DNA of 64,000 nucleotides from Talinum fruticosum (GCA_021018815.1 JAITYX010000011.1:8570501-8634500), one strand, 5' to 3'. Counted from the stretch's first letter, positions 47,300 to 60,838 are shown. Program-made: numbers and translations. Notes: generated from the sequence alone by a model not told the origin.

Positions 47300-48800
47300 A
47301 AGTTAGACCAAATCAAATATAAGGTTCAAAATAATAATAATTAAATTAAAAGAAAGCTAAAAAGGTGGCTCGGTTGCGGTTTTGTCAATTAACGAACTAA
47401 TTAGCCAAGATAAGGCCCTAACCTACCTAACTTAAGCTACCAAATTGAGAAAGCTCACCCAAACTCGCTTTTATGGATCAAGAACCAGTCTAAATGGCCT
47501 AATCACCTATTGTTATGGGGTATAAGTCAATCACGTAAAGATTGGATGAAATCTCTTTCAAGCATGTCATGAAACATTTGATAGACATGACGGAAAACTC
47601 AAATTTGCAAGTATAAAATTGCGTGACTAAGCCTAATAAATGACAAATTAGCCGTCAAAGACTAATTATAACCCAAACCACAAAAATTAGCTACTAACCC
47701 ACATGAAAACATAATGAAAATCTAGACCAACAACACAAAAACTAGCATGAACAAGAGAAAGAAAATGGGTAAAACTCGCATAAAACAAGGAAAAAAATAA
47801 TGAATCTTAAGCTAAACATAAACTAAACAAGCATTGATTAACAAAGTAAACAAAAATAAAATGAGAAAGAGAGAGAGAGAGAAAATTTAGTGGATTAATT
47901 GCTTACAAAGAGAAAATCTTGAATCTTATACAAAATTTAACATTAATTGAACCTGATCATTTTCTAATGGAGCTTAAATATAATTCTAATTTAAAACCTA
48001 AAACCCTAAGCAAGTTGTCTCCAAGAGGCCTTCCTCTAATCTTAGCCAAAATGAGCAATATATAGCAACAAAATCTACGTAAATGCCAAACAAGTGACCC
48101 AATAACACGAGCATCCATACGGTCGTGTCAAAATGACAGGGCACTAACATGACCACGGGCTTACCCATGTTACTTTCTAGATGAAAAACTGGAATCAGCC
48201 TGGAAAATAGAGCTGCCAAGGGTTGGGCCATGGGCGTGGGGCAGGTCACGGTCATTACCCACAGCCACAATCAGCCCGCGGGCCCTCTTCCTATGCACTT
48301 CTCACTTTTGGCGTTTGTTGGGAAAGCATCCGGTCTGGTCCAGGTGTTGTTAGCAGCATGAGATTTCTCCTAAAGGTATTAGGAGGTTCGTCTTTGGTCT
48401 CAAAACACCACAAACACTTGGTTTTTAGTGCGGTGCTTTCGGAACTCGACTTCGAAATTTCGAAACTTTCCTAGAAAGTTCACTTGGGCTTGTGGACCAT
48501 CCAACTTGGCTCGGCAAGACGAGTATGGATATTTAAAGCTCGATTTGCCGAATTTTTCATTGCCTTTGCTCTATATTTCTCAATTTATCAGGTTTATCTT
48601 ATTTCTTCCTACAAAAATAAATAAAATCCTAAAATTATATTATTACTAGTCAAAAATAATTTTTAGAGGGCATCTAAAATACGTTATTTACTCGCCTAAT
48701 ACGATCCAATTTATACAAAATTTGACATATACATCTAGATCTAATCTCAGTGGGATCGAATTACAAAATTATTATCCCACTAACCCTCTTATTTGTGCAT
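47300..48800. other. Probable old transposon-derived sequence
   Basis: The composition (ACGGTCGTG, GACCACGGGC, CCGCGGGCCC words at 48110-48290) is unlike the surrounding AT-rich DNA and resembles plant LTR-element termini. A GA run lies at 47866-47885. No coding domain is present. Confidence 0.3.
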
Positions 48801-49207
48801 GAGAATTGGAATGGGTACCTCAAGGTTAGAATAGTCCTTTTGTACAACACAGAGCCTGGAAATAGCAATTATTGGTGTGGCAATAGTGCACGCATTAATT
48901 AATTTGGGGAGAAAATCAAGATTTAAAGAGGAAGTTGAGATGTCAGATCGGTGACGGTGGGTAAGGATCTCGCTACCAGTACAGTACCACTCTAACTACA
49001 GATCTGCGATCCAGTGCGCCAGGGTACAGCCTAAATAGTGGTCGAACTGCCGTTGATTGGTGAATCAAAATCGCGGTCAAGGATGAAGCGACCAACTGTG
49101 ACGGGAGCTTTTGCTTCATCGTCGCACGGAATAATTGCTCTTGTGGCACGTAAGGTCGTCTTTCTTGATCACATTTTTTCTTTTTCTTTTTTTATCATCA
49201 CATTTTA

Positions 49208-49256
49208 TGGATTTATTTATTTATTTAATTTCATTTATTTATTTATTTATTTAATT
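49208..49256. repeat. ATTT tetranucleotide microsatellite, imperfect
   Basis: Repeated TTTA/ATTT units with one interruption near 49228. Confidence 0.85.
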
Positions 49257-49559
49257 TCTTGTCTTCTTAGTAACGCCCCCTTTATTATTATTACTTTTCT
49301 TAACGTATAAATCTCTTCAACTGAAAGTATTATATTGAAGCTTTTAGGTCAAGTACTTCACTCAAAGGTTCAAGTTTGACAAACTATAGCCATCTATGTA
49401 TAAATAAAATGGAAAAATTTTTCAAAAATTATTTAACTTTCTTCCAAAGTTTTAAAAAATTAAAAAAATCTATACAATATATAATAGTAATCTTTTCAAA
49501 TTGGCCAAAACACTACAACGGAAGTGATTGTAGGAGCTTGGTATAATTTCAACCATAAA

Positions 49560-50500
49560 AATAATTTTTTCATTAAAATTTTTTCATTAAACATAAGCCA
49601 TTCATGTAAATAATTAAATAATAAAATAAAATTCATCGAAATGAAAAACAAAAAAGGTTTCCCTTTATAAGTGGACCGTATCTAGGTAATATTCGTTCCC
49701 TTGCTGAAAAATTAATAAATAATATTACAAAATTATCTAATCTTAATCTAAAAATAAAACAGTAAATAATTAGCCTAATTAATTCTAAAAATATAAAACA
49801 GAAAATAAAAATCAAATTGAGCAGAAAATTAATAAATAAAAATTATAGAAAAATATATAATGAGCTAAATTAAAAATCTAGACAGAATTAAAAATAAAAA
49901 TACTTTTTACAATTTTTCAGAAAAATTAAACTAAATTGAAACAAAAATAAAACTATAATCTAAAATAGAAAGTTAAAAAAATAATCAACTGTACTAAAAT
50001 AAATATGAAAATAAATAATTAAAGTAACTAGAATGTTAAAACTATTTTCTGGATTGAAATATACACTAAAAACCTAAATTCAAAAGGTAAAATTTAAATT
50101 TAAAAATTTATTAAATTGAAAATTTTCTTTAACCTAAATTACAAAATAAATCTGAAAATGATCAAATCAATTATAAAACTTAAGAAAATTAATTCTAAGA
50201 GATTAATACTCTAACTAAACTCTAAAATAATATAAAAAATAAAATTAACCAAAGAAAATAAATTTTAATCTAACTTCTAACAATTTGACTAAAAATAATA
50301 TAAATAAATAAATAAATAATTTAAAAATTAAAATATATTAAGACATAAAATAAAATTGATATAAAATTATTGAGATATCTATACTATTATCACTCAATTT
50401 AATTCATTCTCACGTCAATTATTAGTAAAAAACTTATTTATGATTACATGCAAATTTAAAAATATATTTATGTTATAGAGATTGATGCGAAAAATTCAAA
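49560..50500. other. Extremely AT-rich, low-complexity stretch
   Basis: Dominated by AAAATAAA, CTAAAAATA and TTAAAAATT words on the plus strand. No gene is visible. It may behave as a matrix-attachment-like or simply degenerate region. Confidence 0.5.
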
Positions 50501-50548
50501 AAATTATATTAATGTCAAAAATTATATTGAATGATTTTGAAAATAGTA

Positions 50549-50865
50549 ACTCTTGTGTGAGACCGTCTCACGTAAAGTTATTGTGATATGTAAACTTCTA
50601 TAGTGACTTTAAATACATAGAGGGTGACTATAATATTACTCACTCCCGAATTATTAGTCACTATAATATTATAGAGGGTGACTATAATATTGTGATACGT
50701 AAATTTATTTAGGGATAAATCTAATAAAAGTCACCTCTTAGTAAATTATTAGTCACTCCCGAATTAAAAAGTCACTATAATATAAGTTATTAGTCATATT
50801 AAAACATTCAAAAAATCATATCGTCTCACAATAATGCTTATGTGAGACGGTTTCATATGAGAATT
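50549..50865. mobile_element. MITE with GTGAGACCGTCTCAC-type termini
   Basis: The left end reads CTTGTGTGAGACCGTCTCACG. The right end, reverse-complemented, reads CTCATATGAAACCGTCTCACA, and so matches over ACCGTCTCAC. The interior holds short repeats of GGTGACTATAATATT. About 320 bases, non-coding. Confidence 0.55.
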
Positions 50866-52990
50866 TATGTTTTGAAAAATGGATGTAATTAAGAGTAACT
50901 TTGTTTAGGATAAATTATAGAATATAATTAAAGGATATTCTATTGTTTTTAATGATGTTAAGGTTAATTCACCAATATTTTTAACCTAAAAAGGATAATC
51001 TATATTATTTTAAGTTTTGGTTTGATTTGATTTTAAAATTTGAGAATCACAAGTTATGTTGTTTGCTTTTCTCTCGACTTAAAATCGTGACTCTGGATGA
51101 AATCTAATAAGATAACTATCAAATGGAATAATTATCGGAGAATCAAGTTGTGTTGTTATTGTTTTTTTATTTTTTGGCTAAATTGTACTTTGAGTGTGAG
51201 GACTGAAATTTTACATATGTAATTATATATTTTTGGGTGGATGAATGAGATATTTTATTAGTTAGGAAAATTTGTTCTTCCTTTTCCACTAAAATGTATA
51301 TTACAAAGATGTAGCAATAGCTTATGTGATTGTTTGGTTTATTAGTTTACTAAAAAGATGTGGTTGAGGTGGCTAAAGAACATGATATCAGTTTTGAACT
51401 AATTTTTAATTAGTGGCTTCAAGCTTCGAAAGTGATTGAATCGGGAGGGGTCGGGTCAATTGGATAAGATCTCGCTATGATTAAGGTATGAGTTTAACTA
51501 CTTTGTTTTTGTTTTTTAAATTTTTAATATGCAAATTTGTCTAATTCGGTTTGTTTGGATCACGATTTTTTTTTTGTCTTTCCACTTACTTTCTAATTGT
51601 GTCTATTTTGTCCTTTTCAAAATACGACATGCATCCACGATTAAAATTGCATCCTGCCATGGGTATTAGTGTGGCGAGGTCTTACCACACTTATGTTAAG
51701 TGTGGAAAGGGTATAAGTGGACAAATATTCCACACACTAAATAAGCATAGTGAGAGCTGTCTTTGACCATGCTTATATCCAAAGAAAGCAACATCATTCA
51801 CCACACTTATAAAGCGAGTCATTTTTCTTCCTATTATCGGTTTGCACTTGAAACGTCTTGAACATGATACCATTAATATAGACACTTAGGTTGTCACCAG
51901 TTAAGCTATTAAATTCTTTATGAAATAACTAGGGCTAATTAAAATATATTAGTTTTTTTTAACTCTTTACACAATGTTTTTCTCTCGAAATGACGGGGTT
52001 GACCTCGGTTGCCCCAAAATAGATATGCTTTTGGATTAAAAATATGTAGTTCTTCAAATTAGGGCTTTGTTCATTATGGTGAATTTTTGCCTAACTTGCT
52101 AAATTGCACCAACCAAAAAAAAAAATATTAAGTTACCCTTCTCTAGGATTTCTATATATTCTCCTTTAGAAAACATTTTCGTAGTTTATTACCTACTTGA
52201 TCATTAGTATGATTGATGAAGTCTAATTTGGTAATTGTTAAATTGAATTTTATATGTTTCACTTGATAATTTATGCAAAAGTGAAGTTGTCATTCTTTCT
52301 CGCCACATTTTTATCTCAAATGATTTTAATGTTTATACAATTTTTTGGTAAGCTTGCAAAATGAATTTTCTCGAACCATACTTTTTATCATTGCGTGTGA
52401 ATGTTTACAACCAGTAAATTTATTCTTTAATGATTTTTCTCATTCCCTTTTAGATGAATATGATATTATAACTTTTAGAGAGCAAATATAACCGCAAATT
52501 CGGTTTCGAAAGTGTCATAAGTAAAGCTAAAATTTGTGAATCCATTTTGCAAGATGAGTTGAATGTTGGGAAAATGATTGGGAAATACAATTGATTTAAG
52601 GATGCAAATGTAAAAAGATAAAAGATTGAGTCTCAACATAAAATTATTTATGATTAAGAGGTAGAGTCTTTTGAAGTTATTTATAATTAACTTATATTAT
52701 CTATAACCTCTTGAGAATGACTCGATAAGAGTGTATGAGGAAAAAGAATTGTCTTTGAGTGTAGAGATAGGTAAGAATGGATAACTTATCAATGTTTAGC
52801 CTATAATTTTAAAAAATGAGATCCCATTATGGGTAAATGTGTACTTTTTAAAAGGTTTGTGTAATATTTTAGTCAATGATATTTTAGTAGGTTGCATGTA
52901 AATATTTATCTAGACGTCAATTAAGTTAAATCGAGTATTGATTTTGTAGAGAGTTATGAGTTATAAGTTTGATATTCTTTTATTGATTCG
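50866..52990. other. AT-rich gene-free stretch
   Basis: Nothing gene-like is visible. A small perfect hairpin lies at 51685-51705. Confidence 0.5.
51685..51705. repeat. Perfect 9-bp hairpin
   Basis: CCACACTTA, loop TGT, then TAAGTGTGG. A related CCACACTTAT occurs near 51802. Function unknown. Too short for a microRNA precursor. Confidence 0.6.
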
Positions 52991-52999
52991 ATGTACTTT

Positions 53000-53262
53000 G
53001 TTAGGGCTGACAAAAATTCGGGTTCGAGATCAAAATCGTGTTGGAAAAATCAGTCATCGGACGAAATTTTTGTCCAATACCTGATTTTTTTTCAGTCCGA
53101 CAATTCGGACAAGAGTAAATTCAAATTAAAATCAGGTTCGGATAATAAAAATAGGAAAATTATCCGAATTTAAAATTCGGATAAAAAAGTTATATGCGGA
53201 CTCGATTTTTTCGGGTAAGACAAATTTGGGTAATTGGGTCGAACAAAATTTCGCCAATATTG
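53000..53262 (+). repeat. Dispersed repeat C, copy 3
   Basis: Collinear with 41100-41345 through ATTCGGGTTCGAGA, GGATAATAAAA, AATAGGAAAATT and CGAACAAAATTTCGCC. Non-coding. Confidence 0.55.
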
Positions 53263-53856
53263 TACTTTGTATTGTAATATTATTTTGTGACATAATGATA
53301 TTTATTGTCATTTGTATATCATCTAATTCGATGTCTACCAATCATATAATATTCCTTTTTCTACTAATATTTGTCTTTTGATACCTAAATATATTGTCAC
53401 ATTATTCATATAACTCTATGAGTAAGGTTTGTTTAAATTGTTTGATTCTTATAAGTGTCGACTTCTTAATGTTCCAAATCATGAGTGTAATCTTAAAACC
53501 TTGATGAATTTTTTTAACATTCTTTTTTATTTCTTGTCTTAGATTCTTTATTTATTCTTTAAAAATTTAGAATGATTGAAAGATAAATGTGTGCTTGGAC
53601 TCTAATGATATTTTTATGTGTCGGGTTCGATAAATTTGATAAGTTATAAAAACTATGAAAGGATAACATGTATAAGAATGTTTTTGTAGGTGAAACCATT
53701 CAATATAATCAAATGATCGAGAAAAAGAAATTCACAAGTATAATATCGCTTTGTGATTCAATAATTTCTTATAAATTGTATAACATTGCTCCGTGCATAA
53801 CACGGGTCCAAACTAGTAGAAGAGTAATAACTAGCATGCTAAATATTAAATACTTA

Positions 53857-54127
53857 CTCCCTCCGTTTCAAAATTCATATCACTTTAACTAATTTTTCTC
53901 GTTTCTTAATACTTGTCACTTTACGCTTCCAATGACATATTAATTACTAGTTTACCAAATTTGTCCGTATTAATTGCTTTATTTTTCATCTTTTTCATTG
54001 ATTTTTTTCATTTCCTATAAAATATAGGGGCAATTTAGTCTTTTAATATAAAATTTATCATGAATGTTGTTTTTCCTTGGTATTCCTACATAACCTTAAA
54101 ACGACATGTATTTTGAAATGGAGGGAA
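53857..54127. mobile_element. Stowaway MITE
   Basis: The left end is CTCCCTCCGTTTCAAAAT. The right end, reverse-complemented, is TTCCCTCCATTTCAAAAT. TA dinucleotides flank it (53855-53856 and 54128-54129). At 271 bases, this is the classical Stowaway form (Tc1/Mariner). Confidence 0.85.
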
Positions 54128-54172
54128 TACATTTTTAGGAGAGATATATATTTTCTCGTGCTAAATGTAAAA

Positions 54173-54262
54173 TACTCCCTTTGTTTCAAAATACTTGTTG
54201 TTTTAAGGTTGTAAGAGAGTAACAAGAAAACATTTAATTCAAAATACCTGTTGTGCTAACCG
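54173..54262. mobile_element. Truncated Stowaway-like fragment
   Basis: ACTCCCTTTGTTTCAAAATA at the left resembles the terminus of the neighbouring Stowaway. An internal ATTCAAAATACCTGTTGTG piece repeats part of it. There is no matching right end. Confidence 0.45.
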
Positions 54263-56150
54263 TAATATTTTCTTTTTTCGTCATTTTATTCAAGAATATG
54301 TCAATTTAAATCAAGGTAATTTCACGGTTAACGTGGCCTTGGATCGGGTCAGCTTCGGATATCATATTACTATTGGATCAAGTCTAGAATAAGTCGGGTC
54401 AATTTAGGTTTGGTCATTAGGTTTTAAATTTTGGTAAAAATTTGAGTTCAATTCAAATCGGGTGGCATAATTTTCAAATAGAGTTTACAAGTTTGTTCAA
54501 CTTTTACCACCTATCAAAAGGATAATTATTTTGAGACTTATTTGTTTCAACAGTTAAAAGTAACAGTGAGTAGTAAGGAGCGCTAAGAAGTAGCAAGACA
54601 ACTTTGTTTCAAATAGGGTTGAGAACTATAAAAATGGAGTTCGTGCGACGGTTCAAGTAGGATTTCATTCAATCATTCTTAAAGGTGATAAATAAATTTT
54701 TATTAAGGCTTTCAAGGGTGAAATTCACATTCCTTGAGAGATCCACTATCACATATTCCGTGAATCAATCGTGCGGTTAACTCGGTTAGTCAAATTTGGG
54801 CCTTCTACTTTTCCACTATTGTTTGGCGTACTATTTTCTCTGCTTATTTCTTCTCCATTCTAATTGAGGACAATTTAGGTACAACCTTTACGAAAAGTTA
54901 CCTAATTGTTGTATTGCTTACGAGTTTTCAGAATAATTGACTTGTAACTGTTTCACTTATGAGAATCTCAATGGTAATTTGTAACATGATTTTGGGGGGT
55001 TAGCTCTAGATGTACCTTGCACCCAGTAGCCAATAGTCATATATAAAAATTGAGTTATTGATATTTTACTACCCTTTGTATTGACACATGATAAAAAAAT
55101 TCACTTAGATCTCGTAAATAATAAATTATTACCTTGAATTATAATTTTTAAACATTTTACTACCCTAAAAATTTAAAATGTAGGGTAGTAAATTGTTAAA
55201 AAAACAAATCATATATCATGATACTAATTTATTATTTATGAAACATTAAAGACTTTTTTTTTATCATTTGTCGATACCATAAATAATAAAGTGTTAATAT
55301 TTCATAAAAGTTTGCTACAATTGACAAAAAAGACCTTTGAAATTAATATGGTGCTCATTAAATTCTGTAAACTTTATAAGTTTGACCACCATATTCCATT
55401 TTTTCGAAGATCACCATATACCAAATTTTTAGATCCCTCATTGTTAGTAATTGCTATCTAACTTATCGAAATATCAATATATAAAAAAACACTGAAATTA
55501 TTAATGTGTCAAATCAAACAAATCTATTATTATATTTATCCAATCTTAACACATTTAGGATCTAGTTGAAATGGTTGTTAAAATAAATTGTTGTTGTTGA
55601 ATTGAACACGAATGAGTTGAAATGAGCTCAAACGAGTTGAAATGATAAGTGTTACGGTTGTTATGAGTTAAAATGAGTTGAAATGATTAATTGTTATAGT
55701 TGAAATGAGTCAAAATAAGATGAAAACTGTTATAAATGAATGTATAAACATCATTTTAAACGAGCCGATAGAAAAGGAGTAACAAATAACAATTTTAAAA
55801 ATATTTAATTAGTTTTTTTGCTTTATATTATTGAAGCATGTGATTCTCACTCCTATTTTCAAGAGATGCAATAACTTATATGTGATAAAAAAATGAAAAT
55901 ATTAGTGACTTATGCATCAGTTAGAGGCCTAAATTGGGCATAAAATGCAATTTATATGGTAATAATCTCTTGGAAAGGGTATAATCGTCTTTTCCTTTTA
56001 ACTGCTAGTGTCGGTTAGTTTGAACCTGCGATCGCAATAATCAAATTATTTTGCATTATTAATTTGATGGCTTGATTATGAATGAATTAATTAATTAATT
56101 AAAGGGTCAATTAATTTGTGGGGAAAATTCACATTCTAAACAACCCCTTG
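54263..56150. other. Intergenic stretch upstream of the TM9SF gene
   Basis: No gene was recognised. At about 55605-55730 the words AATGAGTTGAAATGA recur several times as a degenerate short repeat. Confidence 0.5.
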
Positions 56151-56159
56151 TAAACGCTC

Positions 56160-56261
56160 ACACAATACTACATAAATAAACCGAAAGCTTTCGGATTTCT
56201 GGATCTACACTCTCCTCTTCCTCTCTCTCTCTCCCTCCCCCTCCCTGACTCCGGAGACGCC
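56160..56261 (+). promoter_or_regulatory. Core promoter and 5' UTR of the TM9SF gene
   Basis: An ACATAAATAAA stretch at 56170-56180 could serve as the TATA region. A CT-rich tract (56211-56246) of the kind usual in plant 5' UTRs follows and leads into the ATG at 56262, whose context is GCCATGGCT. The transcription start is not determined. Confidence 0.4.
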
Positions 56262-59200
56262 ATGGCTGCTCGACTGAGATCTGCTCTGATCTCATTCTTT
56301 CTCTTCTTTATCATCCATGGCGGCCATTGCTTCTACCTTCCCGGTGTCGCTCCTCAGGATTTCGAAAAGGTCAGCTCTCTCTCTCTCTATCTCTTTGTGG
56401 CTAAACGAAATACGATTCAAAATGATCTTTGTTCAATCATATTGTAATGTGTTTCTGCAATGAAGCTTGTTTTGACTGCGTAATGTACAATGCTTTGATC
56501 TGATGTCATTTAAGTCCGTTTTCGACCGATGCGTGTTTCATATTCCATTTGCATGATTTTCGGATTCGTTTTTGCAAAATCGTAAGTTTCATGCGTATAA
56601 AAGATGGAATGCACTACATTGTTTTTTTCTGGTTGCTAATTTTGTCGGTGGGGTTCAAGTGAGCGGAATATACTAATATTTTGTCTGGATCTGGTGTTAT
56701 GGAGCTATGTATGTGGGAATTGCTCATTCCCAATGTGCTTAATGGAGGTCGAAATCGGTGCGAGCTTGAGTGTTGCGTCTTAGAAGCTAATGCTAGTGTT
56801 GGGATGATATGGTAGAGAGAGAGATTCAATAACATCTTTTCATCGGCTTGATTTGTCTTTTGGTGTGATTTAGTTGAGCATAGCCTTATATAGTGTGTTA
56901 GTGGTTATACATTGTGAGGGACTGTTGCTCCTGAACCGGAAAAGTTCTATTGTATCAACAAAATGACTATTTTGCGTTTGTGTTCGGGACATAATGGTTG
57001 ATAAAGTAAGGAATCAAGTCGGCATTTGGGGTTTGAGCTCCTCATCTGGTCCCAAATTCAACACCAACCATTCTTCTGCTGTCTCCTTCGCTCTGTTTTG
57101 TAAATTGGCTGTGTACCAGTCTAAAATCTACATGCCATCCAAAATTTTATTTTACCTACAATGAGAAGTTCAGAAAATGTGTCAAGTTTCTTCTCATTTA
57201 GGTGTGAGGATAGAGCGACTCAAAAAAGAAAAAAGGGTGTGAGGATAGGATGATCGGTTTGGACCATGTTTTCATCTTTATTGCAGATTCAGCTATAAAA
57301 TTAAATGTGAGTCCATGACATACAGATGTTTCTGTGCCTAAAGCCAGGAAATGTGCGGTGTGTTGGACAAGAGAAATTGATTAAGGACATAGTGGTTTAA
57401 ATTTTACGTGCTGGTCTATGGTTCAGTTACTTTTTGAAAGAGCAAGTATGATAAGTTTAGAATTAGTGAAACTTGCATTGAAGATGCGTTTAAACAAAAT
57501 TTAGGCTAACATAAGTGGCTATACTGTACGGCTGCAAGCTTGTTCTTGGGGGATATGCACACAATTTAGCCAGTGCTAGGTATGCAAAGCTTAGCATTTT
57601 CTAGACATCTATGCTGTTAATGTGCATTTTGCGAGTACTGATTTATAGGCTTCATTGATCCTTTCAATTTCCTTGTCCAATGGATTGTGACTTGATTGTG
57701 CAGAATGTTGGCTGAATTTATGAGGTAGAAATCTTTGTTTCTAATTATGTTAAGTAGTGAAACAGTTAACTGTGATGATATTATGACCACTTCTCTTGTT
57801 ATCTCTAACCTTTCCAACGGCCGTTAATTTGTTTGTTCATCTGTGCAGGGAGATGCGCTGACTGTAAAAGTGAACAAGCTGACCTCAATAAAAACTCAGC
57901 TACCTTACACATACTATTCCCTTCCATACTGTCGCCCAGATACTATAGTTGATAGTGCTGAGAATCTTGGTGAGGTTCTCCGTGGTGATCGAATTGAAAA
58001 TTCGCCCTATGCGGTTAGTTTCTTGATGATGTAATCTTTGTTTCTGGATTGAGAAAAATAGCCAATTAGATTTATATGGTAGGTATTGACAATGTTTGCC
58101 ACATGATTATTTTCAGTTCAAAATGCGGGAGCCACAAATGTGCCAAATTCTCTGCAGGAAAACACTTGATGCGAAAGCTGCCAAGGAATTTAAAGAGAAA
58201 ATTGATGATGAGTACCGAGTCAATATGTAGGATTTTTTTCTCCTTCCCTTCACCTGAATGTACTTTCCCCAGTTTTCTTGACTTTTTGCATTTTTTAACA
58301 ACTTCTCGTGTTTTGATAACAGGATCTTGGATAACCTTCCACTGGTTATGCCCATAAAACGAGGAGATCAGGATGCTCCAGTCTATCAGCTTGGCTATTA
58401 TGTTGGGCTTAAGGGACAGTATGCTGGAGTGAGTATCTATTTTACAGCATCATCATAATCCTTTAACCTTGAGGTCCCTATTCACATGTTAGGCCGCACA
58501 TTTCCTCCCCTAGTGGGGAAATCTGGTCGCCCCTACTTGTGGGTTGGACCCTGCTTATCTGTCAATGGTTTACTGAGAATCCTGTGTGGCTGTGTGTGTC
58601 CATACATTTTTGTATACCATTTTTCTGCTTGCGGTTGCTAAACTCGGTCAACTTTTGTTGTAGACCAAGGATGAAAAGTATTTCATCAACAACCACCTGG
58701 CATTTACAGTGAAGTACCATAGAGATGAGCTAACTGAGACCTCAAGGATTGTTGGGTTTGAGGTCAAACCTTACAGGTAAATTCATCTCAGCTCTGCCCT
58801 TACCGATCACCTTTATCATGTCATCAATTGTTGCATAATGCTGTATTTTTTTATTTTTTATTTTTTTTTGGGTGACTCAGTGTTAAACATGAGTATGAAG
58901 GAGAATGGAATGAGGGTAACACTCGCTTAACATCCTGTGATCCCCATGCAAGGCGTTTAGTCACTAGCTCTAATAACCCTCAAGAAGTTGAAGATAAACA
59001 AGAAATCATCTTTACTTATGATGTACAATTTGAGGTAATTTATGAGCATCAGTCTTCCATATTCCAGCTTCATTACCTGGTAACATTCTTGTTTTTTACA
59101 GACTAGTGATCACTTAAAATTTCTTTCCTACCTGTTTGTTGGTACAGGAGAGTGAGGTCAAGTGGGCATCTAGATGGGATGCATACCTTTTAATGAGTGA

Positions 59201-60305
59201 TGATCAGATACATTGGTTTTCAATTGTCAACTCATTGATGATTGTTCTCTTCCTTTCGGGAATGGTGGCCATGATCATGCTGCGTACATTGTACCGTGAT
59301 ATCTCCAAGTATAATGAGCTTGAGACAATGGAAGAAGCACAAGAGGAAACAGGCTGGAAGTTAGTCCATGGGGATGTCTTTAGGCCTCCAACTAACTCAG
59401 ACTTGCTGTGCGTCTATGCTGGAACTGGGGTTCAGTGCTTTGGAATGGTTGTTGTCACTATGATGTTTGCTGTACTTGGGTTCCTCTCACCCTCAAACCG
59501 TGGTGGGCTCATGACTGCTATGCTCTTTCTCTGGGTCTTCATGGGTCTTTTTGCTGGTTATGCCTCTGCCCGGCTCTACAAGATGTTTAAAGGAACAGAT
59601 TGGAAGAGAATTGCTCTGAGGACTGCATTCATTTTCCCTGGAATCGTTGCTGTTGTTTTCTTCTTTTTGAATGCTCTCATTTGGGGTGAGAAATCATCAG
59701 GAGCAGTTCCGTTTGGGACAATGTTTGCGTTGATCTTCTTGTGGTTTGGCATCTCAGTGCCACTTGTTTTTGTTGGTAGTTATGTTGGATTCAGAAAAGC
59801 AGCTATCGAAGACCCAGTCAAAACCAACAAGATCCCACGGCAAATCCCTGAGCAAGCCTGGTACATGAACCCAATCTTCTCAATTCTCATTGGAGGCATT
59901 CTCCCATTTGGGGCTGTCTTCATAGAGCTCTTCTTCATCCTCACCTCCATCTGGCTGCACCAATTCTACTACATTTTCGGCTTCCTCTTCATTGTTTTCA
60001 TCATCCTCATTGTCACTTGTGCCGAGATCACCATCGTGCTTTGCTACTTCCAGCTCTGCAGTGAGGACTATCTCTGGTGGTGGAGGTCATACTTGACATC
60101 AGGCTCTTCTGCTCTCTACCTATTCCTCTATGCAACATTCTACTTCTTCACCAAACTTGAAATAACCAAGCCCGTGTCTGGACTTTTGTACTTTGGATAC
60201 ATGCTTATCGCCTCGTATGTCTTCTTCGTGCTTACGGGCACCATTGGTTTCTATGCATGCTTCTGGTTTACGAGACTCATCTACTCATCTGTGAAGATTG
60301 ATTGA
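56262..60305 (+). CDS. Transmembrane 9 superfamily (TM9SF/EMP/TMN) endomembrane protein
   Basis: The exons are 56262-56369, 57849-58013, 58117-58226, 58323-58428, 58664-58776, 58881-59034 and 59148-60305. All introns are GT-AG and the phases are consistent, giving 637 residues. Residues 1-23 form a signal peptide, and [11 protein letters not shown] follows as in all TM9SF proteins. A large lumenal domain comes next ([40 protein letters not shown]). The last exon carries nine predicted membrane segments, starting about residue 276, and the conserved [19 protein letters not shown] block. The C-terminus ends VKID. It is a KxD-type tail, known in plant EMP12/TMN proteins to bind COPI and hold them in the Golgi. 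Full length agrees with the family. The closest Arabidopsis relatives are probably TMN8/TMN9 types, but paralogue identity is not settled. Confidence 0.95.
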
Positions 60306-60620
60306 GTATGATACCACATCAGGTTGGTGAGAAATTTTTCCCTGAAGATGAAATAGCCAAATTCGTTTCAGAAATAGTGATTCTTCTGTACTTTAGGTTG
60401 CAAAAGTTTGGGAGAGGTTCGTGATCAATGAGTTATAGTATCATCGAAAGACCAATTCTGATATAGATTTGTCAATGAGCATGTATTTTTCTTTTCATTC
60501 ATTTTTTGTAATGACAGAATCCTCAATCTCTCAATTCACAAATGTTGTTTCCCTCCCCCTAATGTCCAGTATTAGAAACCGTTGTACTTGCTTCTTGCTT
60601 CTTGCTTTTTGTGTCAGACA
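60306..60620 (+). other. Probable 3' UTR of the TM9SF gene
   Basis: Moderately AT-rich non-coding sequence follows the stop. No unambiguous polyadenylation signal was seen. Confidence 0.45.
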
Positions 60621-60724
60621 GCATGTATTAATATGTATAACCACGTTGGATAATTCTTCTTTTTAAAAGTATGGCTGATTGGTGTGTGTTTTCTAGGCAT
60701 GGAGGTTGATGTAGGCGAGGTTCG

Positions 60725-60838
60725 AATCTAGATTTTCCGCAAATACAGACACACAACATTTCCGTCTCACAACAGACCATCAATCTAGATTTTCCGCAAA
60801 TACAGACACACAACATTTCCGTCTCACAACAGACCATC
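60725..60838. repeat. Perfect 57-bp tandem duplication
   Basis: The unit beginning AATCTAGATTTTCCGCAAAT occupies 60725-60781 and again 60782-60838 without a mismatch. It is in intergenic DNA about 420 bases after the TM9SF stop. Confidence 0.97.

Noticed and set aside
51685..51705. MicroRNA precursor from the CCACACTTA hairpin
   Set aside because: The stem is only 9 bp with a 3-base loop, far too short for a plant miRNA precursor.
59136..60305. Treating the 389-codon ORF as a short membrane protein gene
   Set aside because: The first residues are intron. It is the last exon of the TM9SF gene.
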